From Metopolophium dirhodum (taxonomy: Eukaryota > Arthropoda > Insecta > Hemiptera > Aphididae), in contig NC_083562.1 in assembly GCF_019925205.1 (NCBI RefSeq), positions 25,172,001 through 25,236,000 on the forward strand: DNA of 64,000 nucleotides, in the 5' to 3' direction. The translations under genes were made by a program, and so were the position numbers. Of this stretch, positions 29,291 to 43,191 are shown one piece after another. Every line of letters starts with the position of its first letter. Within the stretch, counting starts at the first letter, position 1. The notes below the pieces were generated by a model. It was given only the letters and a program-made list of their open reading frames with translations, was not told where the DNA came from and did no database searches.

Positions 29291-32029
29291 TAAATATATT
29301 ATAATATATATTTTATATTACTATAAAAGTAATTTATTTTACATTTTACATTTATTTATAGTAGGTAGTTATACAGTAGATTCAATTAATTTTTGCCGAA
29401 AACATTGCATTTGAAAATGTCATTGTATAAAATATAATCATATAATAGGTTAATAGGTACGTTAAATGATTCAAGCACTTACTACGAATAATATTTTTAA
29501 ATTGCAAGAAAATAACTAAAATTGTCTAAAAATATCTAAACTCGTTCAAATTTATAAACTATTAAAATGTCTATTTGACGAATTCGGCAAAATTTAAACT
29601 TCAAATGGTTATAAAAATAATCGGACATATGTATCTTTAATATTTTTAAACTATTATAAATATAATATAAACTTATGAGTTATGACTTTATGAGGAACCA
29701 TGTATTAAATTTGCAAGCTTTTTGACTACACTCATTTTTTTAAACATCAAAAAAGTCAAATATATTTAAAGAACTCAAAAAGTCTAAGATTATTTCAAAA
29801 ATTGTATCAAATATCAAGTATCTGTTTTGATACCCTATGTCCGATGATATATAGGTCCTACGTCGTCAAAGGTAGGTATTATAGTACTTACTATATAAAA
29901 TAACTAATAAGTAGGTACCTATACTAAAGAAATATCAAAATATTCCAACAATTTAATTAGGTACCTGTGTATCATTCAAAAAACTTGCGCCATTATACAC
30001 AAAAAAAAAAATTAAAAACTATACCTACATTTAGTTATTTTACCGTAAACTACTTTAGTACCTATTCTACTTTTAATTTAATGATAATAATATGATTTAT
30101 TCATTTTACATTGTATTATTTACGATGTAATTAATACTTAAGAAATAATATATTATTAATATTATTTCAATAATAAGTAATTATACAATAATGTGTGTGG
30201 TATGTCAATGCAGCCAATATGATAATCAGGGCTAGGATTTGGAATTTGGATAATAATAAAAATAAAAAAATATGCATTATTTTTTATTGGATATGCAAAA
30301 TATACACTTTAATATTTTAATGATTCACACAAAATGTAGGTGCGGAAAAAAATATTTTTTAATTTATATATATATCAGTGATTATTATATTATAATATAA
30401 TTGACATGAATTTACGCAAATGTTTAACATTACGTCAAAGTTCAATGATTGTATAGGTACTCAATATTTAAAAAAAGATTATTTGGTAATAAAACAAGCA
30501 TGACGATCGGCGTATATCTCGTAAACGATATCAATTTTAAAAAATGTTAACAATAATAGGTAGTACTGGTAGTAGGTATACGCCACACGGTAAACCCATG
30601 ATGATAATCATAATGTCTATATTGTATTGTAAATATAAATATATAACTAATAACTATACCTATATCAAAATTATTCTTCATTATTTATTTTTTTTTTTTT
30701 TGTTATTAAAGTATTTTTATTCAATCTGTTTCAATACATGAACAATAAGAACAATTGATGAAAATAAATAAAATAAAATAAAATAAAAATAAATGACAGA
30801 TTATCCCGCATGTAGAGGCCCAGCGGAGATACTACGACAAATTTAACTAGCAAAAAAAAAAATCGTACAAACGCGGTGTTCTTACTTCTTACCGACTCGA
30901 CTGAATACGTTTTCGATTTTCGTGAGGTTGAAACGTTTTGTTTAAATGATAATAATTTTCACGATGTCGTTTATTTTTAAGTATTAATTCTCTACGTATA
31001 GGTAGACTTCTATATTTTATCACGCATGAAATGTTCACCTCGTTCTCTTTTCAAACATTTGAGACCCAAACGTCCCAAACGCCTTGTTTAATACAATCAC
31101 TGAACAATAAATATAGAAATATATTATTTTATATTATATGGTCATACTTTTCTCTTGATTGGTACGCATAGCTTATTATTGTGTAGAAAAACAAAAAAAA
31201 AAATACACACGCACACACCGACTCCGCGTGGGCCGTGGGAGAAATCGAATAATAAGAGAGCCGTTTCATTTTGATAATAATAATAATAATAATTTGTAAG
31301 TCGCGTGTGCCACAGGATGTTTATAATGGGAACAATGTCAGCGGGACATCGTGTATAATTGACCGTCAGCGTCGGTCTGTCTGCACACGCGTTTTGACTT
31401 CACAGCGTGTCAACGCGAACAACATTACTACAATACGTCATATTATACGTATTAAAATAACAATCATAATGACGTGTAATATAGCGACAACCCTTTTGGA
31501 TTCTGCAGCATTTTCAGATTCGCCCACACAATGATATGGTCGGTAAATCTACGGTATACGCGTATATACGTATAATATGGTATGTACATATTTTATTTTA
31601 TTAATTGATGAATAATATATTATGATCTGCTGGCTGTTGCACCATGTGAATACTGTTATAATTCCAATAATATGTTTTTAATCCGTCTGTGCCTGTATAG
31701 TTATAATATGTGTGCGAATAATGTGCAGACTGCAGAGGTTCTGAATGTTCAATAATATTATTATAAATTATAAATTATTCAAGTGAGTACTGCTGATTGC
31801 TATGCAAATATCCAGGGTGTATCTTATGTTGTTGTACGCGTGGTTTTGTTTATGATTATGTACCTACCGATGATGTGTAATTTCAAAAAATCAAAAAAAG
31901 ACAAGTTTTATTATTTTAACCTGTCAATTTTAAATTCTGAGCAAAGCGATGATGTGTGTTTTTTTTAAATTTTTTTCTTGTGTCTGTCATCACCTTTTAG
32001 GACAGTAAAAGTGCTTGGATTTTCTTCAA
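29291..32029. other. Gene-free intergenic stretch between sim and mRpL9
   Basis: No supported gene. It holds an (AAAAT)n run at about 30757-30790 and a TAA run at about 31274-31293, plus scattered AT-rich sequence. The ORFs at 31271-31534 and 31783-31968 are unrecognised and probably non-coding. Confidence 0.5.
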
Positions 32030-32830
32030 CAGTAACTTTTCTGATAGGAAAGTGAATCTATTTGGTACTTTGAGGGGTCAAAAGTAAAGATTTCTCAGTA
32101 ATTTTCAAACGCGACGTAAAAAACAAAAGAAAAATTAAGGGAAAACGGGAATTTTTACGCAAAATATGTTTTTGAGAAAATCAATTTTGGTTTTTGGTGC
32201 AGCTCTAAAACAAATGACCGTAGGTACATGAAATTTTGACTGAATGTTTATATTAGCATTTTCTATACACCATAACATTTTCCAGATATTATTTGACTTA
32301 TTTTGGGCTGTTTACGGACATTTTCAGTTTCCATTTTTTTTAGTTTTTTTTTTTCTATAAATATCAATAAAATTTTATCTGTTGAGTAAAAAAGCTTGAA
32401 AATTTAATAGAAGGCTCCTGATATATTGTTCTAATAGCAGTCGAAAAATGTTAAAAATACATAGGTACAATTTTTTTTTATAAGCATTTAAAGTTCAAAT
32501 TTTGACAAAATTTATCAAATTTATAATTTAATAATTATTTTGTACTTAGTTAAAAATTTATAAAATGTTCAACTTTTATAGCTAAGGATTGAAAATTTAA
32601 AACAAGGCTCCACGTAAATAGGTTATTTATAAATTTCTTTATGCACAATAATATCATCAAATATAATATACTTGGTAATATCATAGGCTGACTGACCGTT
32701 TTCTCTCAGAATCGTTTTTCTTATACAATGATATTATATCATTGAATTCAAATTTAACACCATCCATTACAGTGATCCACTTGTAACCTACTGTACAGCA
32801 GAGCGACATCCACTGACCCACCTTTTTTTT
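32030..32830 (+). repeat. Dispersed repeat family A, longest copy
   Basis: Starts around ctatttggtactttgaggggtc, continues through a T-rich body (gacattttcagtttcc; ttcaaattttgacaaaatt; ggattgaaaatttaaaacaa) and ends in ctcagaatcgtttttctta, a short atgatattatatcat palindrome, caccatccattacagtg, gtacagcagagcgac and a T-run. Shared blocks recur in the same order at 39100-39605, and pieces recur at six or more other places in this window. It encodes nothing recognisable. The class is uncertain, perhaps a non-autonomous DNA element. Confidence 0.65.
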
Positions 32831-33791
32831 ATCCCAATTTCAACATTTTGAAGCACGCAGTTGTAACAACAGAAAAATCAACTTTATTTTTTTAAATAGT
32901 TGGTACCTACCTACCTAAAAACTATAATATGTTAAATAGATTCAGATAGATTCTGATAGAACTCTGTTTTATGGAAATTTTTCTGGTATAATTATAAATT
33001 TTTTGTTCAATAACTATGGGCCTCTAAAGTTTAGTAAATAATTCATTAATAGATTTAATTGAATTAATTGGTATAATAGTCAATAGATCGTGCATAGATT
33101 GTTGTATTCAAAAATATATATAATATATATAAAATATTTCATTAAAAGCGCTAGCCTATATATAGGCATTACAGCCTGAGTATTACAAAAGGAAAAAACC
33201 ATTTTGATTAACTTAATTTCAACCGATTATTTTTAAATAAAGTTTTTGAAGTGTTCACATCGTCGTGTATTATGATTCTTGTATGCAATAGATTCACGAA
33301 GTGAGGTTTTGTGACTTACTAAATTTGTCAAAATTCTAGCTTTAAACGCTAATGGGAGGTAATTAAGGGCGCAATTAGGGGGTGCTTAGCTACACGTTTT
33401 TTCCATAGCCCCCCCTCCCCCATCTTTTAATCATATTTTAGTTTAAATTTAAAATATAATTATAAGATTTGTGAAGAAAAATTGTTAGGAACAAATTGTT
33501 TTAAACGTTTTTAAACTCTTTGGTGTCCTTTTGCCAGCATGTACCATGGTAAAATTAGATAACGTATTTGTAGATTGTTGATAAGTGATAAGTTATAACT
33601 GATAAGGTGAAGTATGAATTCGTGCGGTGCTGCAGACTAATTCTGTATGGAATGAATATTGAGTACCTCGATCAATGATTTAGATTTTAGAATAAACGAA
33701 TGTACAAATAAACTGAATTGACGAATTGGATTTTATTTTGTTTAAGATTTTTAAATTATTTGGATCTTTTTGATATAATATAGAAAACATC
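32831..33791. other. Intergenic stretch upstream of mRpL9
   Basis: No gene. Around 33350-33425 a gggcgcaattagggggtgctt segment followed by a C-rich tract resembles a decayed transposon end. The part adjoining the mRpL9 start codon would include its promoter and 5' UTR; I see no convincing TATA box. Confidence 0.4.
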
Positions 33792-35299
33792 ATGGATGGA
33801 ATACTCAGAAATTTTTCTAAATTGCTTTCGGTGCAAAGCCCAATTCATCAGTTCAACAGGGTAAGATTTGTATATTTTTTTTCATTCAATACATTTATTA
33901 TATTATTGTGAAAAAACATTTATCGAGTTTGTCGTTCTACTAGTATACTTATGACATTTATGCATAATTAATAAATATTGGTTATTGATATTTTAACTAG
34001 ACTTTAATCATACTTAAACGGCGCCATCCTGTTCAGTTACAAAAGAAGAATTCCAAACATAAGCCTATTTTGAAAGGAAGACATTTTGTCTATGACATTG
34101 TGGAAAATCCAGAAAGAATGAAACGAGAAAAAATTGATGTAATACTAACTCAATATGTTGAAGGTAGGCATGTATTAAGAATACGCTACTGCATGCGCTG
34201 TCTTCATCTTACAAAACGCACAATGTAGCAAATTGTACGTTTTGAATATTTAATTTAACCCTGTTATGTTTAATTTTTGAGAGATTATTATCTATAGTGA
34301 ATAAAAAGTTATTTTTTTTTTTGAATTTTTAAGTGAGTTATGAGCATTTTAAAATGTACAAATAATTTATAACTTTAAAATTAAAATATAAAAACCTAGG
34401 TATGTCATCTACTAGATAATATTCTTACTTCTACATTTAGTAACAGTCAATTTACTCTAAAATAAAACATAACAGAGTTAAATGAATTATACAGATTATA
34501 TAATTTGCTACGTTATGCGTTAGTAAGACGGAGACACTGTTTACGGATATAGCAGCATCTAAAAAGATTAATTAATAATATGATATAATGCAGTTAATTG
34601 AAATATTTTTATTTATTTAGGATTAGGGCATCAAGGTGAACTAGTAAGTGTTCGGCCAACATATGCATATGATCAATTGCTTCTGCCAAAATTTGCTATT
34701 TATGCTTCTCCTGATAATTTGGAACGTATGAAAAATAATTTATACCAAACCAAAGATGAAGAGAAACCTAGTTCTATTCACGCTCTTCAAGTATTATTAA
34801 TTTTATCCTATTTATTAAACTAAAAATAATTTAATGAAAAAAATATTATTTATATTTCTTAGACTGCAAAGTATTTAAAAAAAATGGTTGTTAGTGTAAG
34901 CATGAATAAAGATGAGCCTTGGACAATTGAACCTTGGCACATTAGAGTATCACTACGAAAAATGAATGTACACGTATTAAGTGATGATTCAATAGAATTA
35001 CCAGAACATCCAATTAGTGGACCTGATTTTACTTTAGAAGGAAAATCCTTTGTTGTGTATATTACTGTGAGTTATACTTAGTTTTCTATTGTATAAAAAA
35101 AATTAAATTTTACATCTTTTTTGATTGACAGATAAATAAGAAAGAAAAAGTTCCAGTGGAATGTAATCTTCATCATTGGAGTACTAAACTTGCTGATCGA
35201 TTACCTCGAACAAAATTCTTTACTAGAACACCAATATCCATTCTTCCTGAGCAAACTGAACTTTTAATGTCAATGAGAGGAAATATAAATAATAATTAA
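33792..35299 (+). CDS. mRpL9: Mitochondrial ribosomal protein L9 (bL9m)
   Basis: Five exons: 33792-33860, 34037-34163, 34621-34790, 34863-35066, 35132-35299. All introns are GT-AG and the phase is continuous, giving 245 residues. The L9 N-domain signature runs from about residue 35: RHFVYDIVENPERM, KIDVILTQYVEGLGHQGELVSV and LLPKFAIYASPDN, matching metazoan MRPL9. The C-terminal part (KYLKKMVVSVSMN, EPWHIRVSLRKMNVHVL) also follows the family. bL9m is a structural component of the large subunit of the mitochondrial ribosome. The first 20-odd residues have Arg, Lys and Ser with few acids, consistent with a mitochondrial targeting peptide. Intron 2 contains a family B MITE. A candidate AATAAA lies at 35661-35666, about 360 bp past the stop. 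The gene sits 1.9 kb upstream of SRA1 on the same strand. Confidence 0.93.
34179..34562. mobile_element. MITE family B inserted in mRpL9 intron 2
   Basis: Left end: gctgtcttcatcttacaaaa, cgcacaatgtagcaaattgta. Right end: tataatttgctacgttatgcg, ttagtaagacggagacactg, ttacggatatagcagc. These are inverted copies of each other over about 60 imperfect positions. The element fills most of the 457-bp intron. Its interior matches the copy at 21108-21545. Confidence 0.7.
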
Positions 35300-37245
35300 A
35301 TTTGTTTAGTTTCATTTGCTAGTAGTATCTAATGTGTTTAATTTTAGATGAATAATGATTTTTAAGATTATTAATTATTGTCATTTTTTATTAATTCAAA
35401 ATAGTCCATTCCATATCAACTTTTTTACCTTACTAACATTGTTCCTCTTTAAAAAAAAAAATGTCTTGCACATCTTTATTAAAATTAAATTAAACCTAAT
35501 TATTTTATTACTCAAAATTAATCATAAAATCATATTAATCAATAAACAATTACTAGAAAGTATAAATATATACTTTTTTTCAGCAATTTCCTAGATGCCG
35601 AACACTTGATTGCTTATGTTAACAATATCTTTAAGAAAAAACCTATTTTTTTTTCTATTTAATAAAACATTAAAACTGAAAAATGAATTATCATTGTGTA
35701 CAGTGTAATAATTTAATGAGTGTCAAAGCCTAATAATCATGGGAGATTCAAGTTGAACCAAAACGGCTATTAGTGATTAATTTTAAGAATTATTGCCTAA
35801 GCCATAAATCTAATAATTATTTTCTAGACTAGTCGGAGCAATGAATTTGTAGAAAAATCCTTTACTTTTGTCTTATTGTAAAACATAGCTACAGTTAAGT
35901 GTTAACAGAAGGTTAGAATAAGGTGCTTACCTACCAAACAATTCAATTTGAAAACTTTTATTTTGCCTTTTATTCAAGTTTTTTAATCTTTGAAGGAAAA
36001 TTGTTCGTTTTCTTTATTTTCTTTTACTTATTTTCTTGTACATTGTTAAATTTTAAAAAAGTATAATAAAGTGTTTGTAATATGTATACAGTAAAAAACG
36101 ATTTTAATTGAATTTATTTGTTTTAGTAAACATGAACTAAGAAAAATAATATGAGTATAATTACATTATTTTGTTGAATGTATTAATTAAAGTACATAGA
36201 TACTATTTTTAATATTATTATATTCTGTGCTCTTACATTCAACATTCAATTTGCTTTTTCATATGGTTGGAAATTAATTCTTATAGATCGCACCAGCTCC
36301 GAATAAAGTGAAGTCGTAACAATGACTGACCGTGCCCCACATACCCTCCCAAAATCGGTGTCCAGTCCTGTATATCATAGCTGTAGTTCATGCTCCTAAA
36401 CAAAGTCATAAACTCATAACCATGATAACTAGAATGTCTCTAATCTTCATGCTCATAACCATTGATAGAAAGAATAAGGAATAAGAAGTATGCTCGATGA
36501 TAAGACTGCTCATATTTTTTTTAAGGTGCGACGTATAATTTATATAGGCTATAAATTAATAAGTTGATGACATCTAGTGTCTTATAGGGTTGTTCTGTGT
36601 TTAATTTTAGATGAATAATGATTTTTATATCAGGAGAATAATGAAGTCAGTTCCTATAAAGTGCTAGCGCCTAGCTGTCATGCCCGACAGTGAGAAGCAC
36701 ACCGTGATTACTGATTATAGTCTATGTTTCTATAATAGCCTATAATAATCGACCGTGGTGAGAAGGTTCGGACACAAAATAATTATATTCTGTGGTTCGG
36801 ACCTCACTTATCAGTTATCAGTTATCACATTTCGTTCGGTATCCTGTATATTATCTTAATTCGTGACTAGGACGAAAACAAACACGGCTCGTGTTGATCA
36901 CAATATTTCTATTCATAACTCACGATTTTTGCATATTGTATCAATTAATTCGTTTATTATTAGTTTTTGTAATTTTATTGCCTTTGCTTAAAGAGCTAAT
37001 TAATAACTCATTGTAATTTCAAATTTCTAATACACTAATCTCCTTACAACTGTTCAGTAACACTACCGACTTGTATTTAATAAGTACTAATTTTTTTTTT
37101 TATAATTTTACTATAATATTTATTCTTAATCATTAACACTTATATTTTAGATTATTCATATAGGCGTTTGAACATTTGATTTTATTTGTATTAACACTAT
37201 CGTTGAAGTTGTTCATATAATTTATACAAGTTCTATTTTTATAAA
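35300..37245. other. mRpL9 3' flank and SRA1 upstream region
   Basis: Contains the probable mRpL9 3' UTR with candidate poly(A) signals at 35661-35666 and 36064-36069. No further gene is visible. The T- and A-rich ORF at 35355-35594 is low-complexity and unlikely to be coding. At 36810-36830 there is a short direct duplication, ttatcagttatcagttatca. Confidence 0.45.
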
Positions 37246-38672
37246 ATGAGCGAAGGATATAAACGTAAGTTTTTCTGGTTTTACTTGTAAAATATTCAAT
37301 GCTAGTATGTACAAGGAATCACATGACCTATATGAATGAAATATTATATTTCTATATAGTATCTCAGTCCAGTAAATTGTTTAATTAAATTCCAAAAAAA
37401 TATTAAGAATTATTTTTTTTGAGATAAAATTTAAATTGGTGTATTTTTAGGGTATACTGTTTTAAATTTTAATAGCTTTATTACTTGGGCCCAGATTTCA
37501 ATGTAAAGTCCATTATTTTTTGATAGTGTTTAAGACTTTTGAATCGAGGCCTTAATTATTAATTTAGTTTTTCAGCTTGATATATAATCCATTTTTATTT
37601 TACAAATTGATAACTAAAAAAGTGGCAAATAATAAAACAAAAATATTTCATGTAGGTAAATAAATTTGTTATTAGACGTTCTGTATTTAAGAAATACGTA
37701 AGAGAAGATAAATAAATAAAATTCAATCATTATTTAGATTTTTTTTTTACTTTCATAAATGCATAGAAAAAAGAAAATATTAAAATAGTTACTAAATTTC
37801 AATAAGTTAGTAGGTAGGTCTATGATTTTAATTTTTCTTAACTGTACTTAAATGTTTTATGTGGATTTTGAAACAATACTTATTATTTTATAGTTCACAG
37901 TTTTATTTACTTTACACAACATCTTAATTATCTATATGAAAACTAATATATATTTTATAATTTATACTTAACATTTATTTAGCTTACACGCCTGGATGGA
38001 ATGATCCACCCTCATATTCATTTGAAGACACAGTGAGTGCTCAACATGAAAATCGGCCTAAAATATTTGATAGAATACCTGCACGAGTTTTTCCAAATTC
38101 TCCTATCGTACAGTCAAATAACAATCAAATACCCTTAGACAATGATATAGTTTCCAGTGAAAATTGCGATGATACTTCAAAAATCCCTGCAGTTTCATCA
38201 CTGGTATTATGTGATATTCCTGTGGAAGAACGCTTATCGTATGTGATGACATCTCTGAATGATTCAATCCAAAAATCGACATTACCAGATGTCAGTGGTC
38301 AAATATAATAACTATTAACTTAGTTTATCTCTTTATCTCTAATACAATCTTAATATATTTAATTTAGTCCAAGAAAGTAGATATTAGTAAACGATTGTCA
38401 AGACTGGAAATCAGTTGGAAAGATAGTCAATTTACAGACATAGTACAACAAAAAACTATTGCATTAGTTAAAGGTTAAAATATATCCATTTAGACATTAA
38501 ACATTTATTATCGTTTAATAACAGTCAGAAATTGTATTTCATTTTTACAGCAATCAATATCAACGATTATGCTGAAGCAAATAGACTACAAATGGCATTA
38601 ATGGTTGACCACACACGTCAGTGCAACACTTGGATACCGGCTATTCGACAACTAATTAATCAGCATACCTAA
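37246..38672 (+). CDS. SRA1: SRA1 protein (steroid receptor RNA activator protein family)
   Basis: Four exons: 37246-37264, 37983-38290, 38368-38473, 38551-38672, giving 184 residues in continuous phase. The first exon codes for only six residues plus one base. Residues 7-18 read PYTPGWNDPPSY, the conserved N-terminal GWNDPP motif of SRA1 proteins. The C-terminal SRA1 domain (about 110-182) contains DISKRLSRLEISWKDSQF and AEANRLQMALMVDHTRQCNTW, matching the helical-bundle domain of vertebrate SRAP, which is related to Sec31. The vertebrate locus makes both a coactivator RNA and this protein; whether the insect gene has an RNA function is unknown. The middle (about 30-80) looks unstructured. 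The exon 2 donor GAT|GTCAGT is a weaker site, but only this choice keeps the frame. A poly(A) signal AATAAA lies at 38755-38760, 83 bp after the stop. Confidence 0.9.
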
Positions 38673-39099
38673 AATTATCATAGACATATTAACTAAGTTA
38701 GTATATCTATAAATTTATATTCAATAATTATATATTCATAATTTGTATGTATTAAATAAATTAAGATATTTTTAAAATTGGGTACACAATAATTTAGTTT
38801 ATGTGCTATGTGTTCATGTGTATAATATTATATCATAATCCTCTAATTCTATCTTTTGTTTACACTAGCAGTATCAACATATATTTCAGTACCTACCCAC
38901 CTTCAAACCCCCTTAATATAATTAAATAGATATAACCAGTGGTCAACAACCTTTTTGTACTCTGGTATCTCATTTATAACTTAAAAAGTTTGGCGGGACG
39001 TGTCTGACAAAAATTAAAATCCTTTAGTCTTATTTTAAAAAAATAATGGCAGTATAGTCGCTGTCTTCTGGTTATAAAATTATAATGACTACGTATAAT
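38673..39099. other. SRA1 3' flank
   Basis: Contains the SRA1 poly(A) signal (38755-38760) and then unremarkable AT-rich sequence. No gene seen. Confidence 0.5.
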
Positions 39100-39605
39100 T
39101 TTTGTGTTATATTATTGCTTACCATAAATTTTAAATTTCGATTTTTGTCAAAAGGTATCAAATTTAAAATTTTTTTTTAATTATTTTGTAGTTAAAAATA
39201 TATAAAATGTTCAATTTTTATTGCTAAGGATTGAAAATTTAAAACAACATTCCACGTAATTAGGTTATATATAAATTACTTTATTCACAGTAATATCATC
39301 AAATATACTTAGCAATATCAAAGGCTTGCATAATTCTAGTTTAGCTCCCAAGCGATTTTTTGAATTTTTTTTTTGCAAAATGTGTTTTAGACTTTTAGTA
39401 TGCTCTTTTAATGGTACTTTAAATAAGTTATTCGGACATAGTTTCGAAGTTATGGCAGCTGTATAACCGTTTACGCCGAGAATTGTTTTTCTTATACAAT
39501 GATATTATTATATCATTGAATTCAAATTTAACACCATCCATTACAGTGACCCACTTGTAACCTATTGTACAGCAGAGCGACGCCTACTTGCCCACCTTTT
39601 TTTCA
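39100..39605 (+). repeat. Dispersed repeat family A, second long copy
   Basis: Shares with 32030-32830, in the same order: taaaatgttcaa(c/t)ttttat, gctaaggattgaaaatttaaaaca, ccacgtaa, acagtaatatcatcaaatat, cttatacaatgatatta, caccatccattacagtgacc and gtacagcagagcgac, followed by a T-run. The 5' part of the family is missing. Confidence 0.7.
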
Positions 39606-40182
39606 TTTATTTTCGCCAGATATTTAAGGGAGACGTCTAATAAATAGTTTGTTAATTACCTAATTATTATTATTCTAGTTTACCGCGCTTAAAACGATTT
39701 TTTCTATTTATTTTTGAAAACATCATCATCGTAGATTTAAGTATAGATTTTAAGTATTCATCCGATTTGTGTGAGCTCGGTGGTCATTGCACCAAACCGA
39801 TTCCGACCACCGAGACATCCCCCAATTATAACTAAACTCATCTTCTTTATTCCCGTGCATAATTTCAACTTCCTTGGTCCCGTAATTTTAGGTCTATTTT
39901 GATCTCCTATCGTCGTCGTCGTCGTATCTTGGCCTACCCGGTCAGTTTAAGGCAATGTACATTAGGTTGCCTATGTCAACTATACCAGGCGTCTTAGCAT
40001 CATCATAACAAGCCTAAGTTTTTATATAGTTAAACTGATATACGAGATTTTCTGTAAAATTAAATAGCCACTCCATGATACGCCTTTTTAATGGTAACTT
40101 GGGGCAGCCACAATTCACAAAAACAATCAAAGTTAAAAACTGTTCAAATTAAGCTACTTCTAAAATCTAAGGCAATAACGAA
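39606..40182. other. Intergenic stretch between SRA1 and ANKRD54
   Basis: No gene recognised. It contains a short (CGT)n run around 39912-39925 and sequence leading into the inverted repeat at 40183-40640. Confidence 0.4.
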
Positions 40183-40640
40183 TTATTAAAGTAATTAAAG
40201 GGATTAAAAGCGTTGATTCCCTGCCTTCGTTTAACACACGTGGAACATAGGAATTTAGACGAGTTTTCATTCCAACGAACCGATTGATCTAGTGAAGCGA
40301 TAAGAAGTCTAAAAACAGATTTTAATTTGTCGTCGTGTCTACTTGAGATCGACTTTCCCACATTTTTGATTTTATCAACTAAATTCTAAAAAATTAGTAC
40401 TAAAAAGAAAAGGAAATATTTAAATTTTTGGAGAAAATAAATTTAAAAAATTAAAAATCTGGGAAAGTCGATCTCAAGTTGTAGACTTGACAACAAATTC
40501 AAATCAGATTTTAGAATTCTTATCGCTTCACTTGATTAATCGGTACGTTGGAATGAAAACACAAAATTCCTATGTTACACGTGTGTTAGACAGAGACGCA
40601 AAATCACCACTTCTAATCCCCTTAATATGTATATCTTTAA
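40183..40640. repeat. Long inverted repeat (about 190-bp arms, 75-bp loop)
   Basis: The left arm (40183-40379) and right arm (40455-40640) are reverse complements at an estimated 80-85% identity by eye. Anchors include cttgagatcgactttccc (left) with gggaaagtcgatctcaag (right); gtgaagcgataaga with tcttatcgcttcac; ttttcattccaacg with cgttggaatgaaaa; and acacacgtg with cacgtgtgt. The 75-bp spacer is A/T-rich. Mirror-image frames on the two arms (minus 40361-40167 and plus 40487-40720) arise from the symmetry. It could be a foldback transposon or a long-hairpin RNA source. Confidence 0.75.
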
Positions 40641-41200
40641 TCGTGCTTCCTAATTATAGACTTCCGGTTTATACTAAACATAGTATAATATACACATACT
40701 ACCATAGACCAATAAACTAAGTTTATACTGTTTATAGGTCTATGCAGTATGCATACTACTTATTGCTTACTTTAGTCGTGATAGGAACTAGAAAGAGATT
40801 ATACAATCAGCTGTGTGAAACGGTGAACCTTGAGGCTGTTTGTAGTCGTGCTTGAGGTCACGTCGTATTTACAAAAACGGAACGTCGACGGATGATGATA
40901 AAGAGTATAAACCGTGAGACTGATAACGTGATAAAAACAATAATAAGTAGTAAGTACCTAATAACAAATAACAATTAACAGTTTACAGTGCAGTTTTCAG
41001 TTGTCACTTGTCTCGTCAGACACTCGGGCCCAGTGCCATACAGGCATACACATTTTGTTTAAATATTCGCATTTTGCAATTATACTGTTGTAGATTTGTG
41101 TACGATTCAATAATTTCAATTATTGTGTTAAATAGTGTAAACATTTTTAAAATAACAACTGTCAAATTCATGTCCAGGAACATGTCTTCGACTGTTTGGG
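40641..41200 (+). promoter_or_regulatory. ANKRD54 promoter and 5' UTR region
   Basis: An initiator-like TCAGTT lies at 40997-41002 and another TCAG at about 41014, with no clear TATA box. An upstream open frame begins at 41008 and ends at 41220, overlapping the first in-frame ATG of ANKRD54 (41201) in a different frame. This is motif-based only. Confidence 0.3.

Positions 41201-43191
<1,991 letters not shown>

Noticed and set aside
30227..30330. Relative of the 60680 hAT MITE (cagggctaggattt)
   Set aside because: Similar first bases, but no inverted right end and no flanking duplication could be located.
35355..35594. 79-codon ORF after mRpL9
   Set aside because: Almost entirely Ile/Leu/Phe/Lys/Asn from AT-rich sequence in a 3' UTR; no domain.
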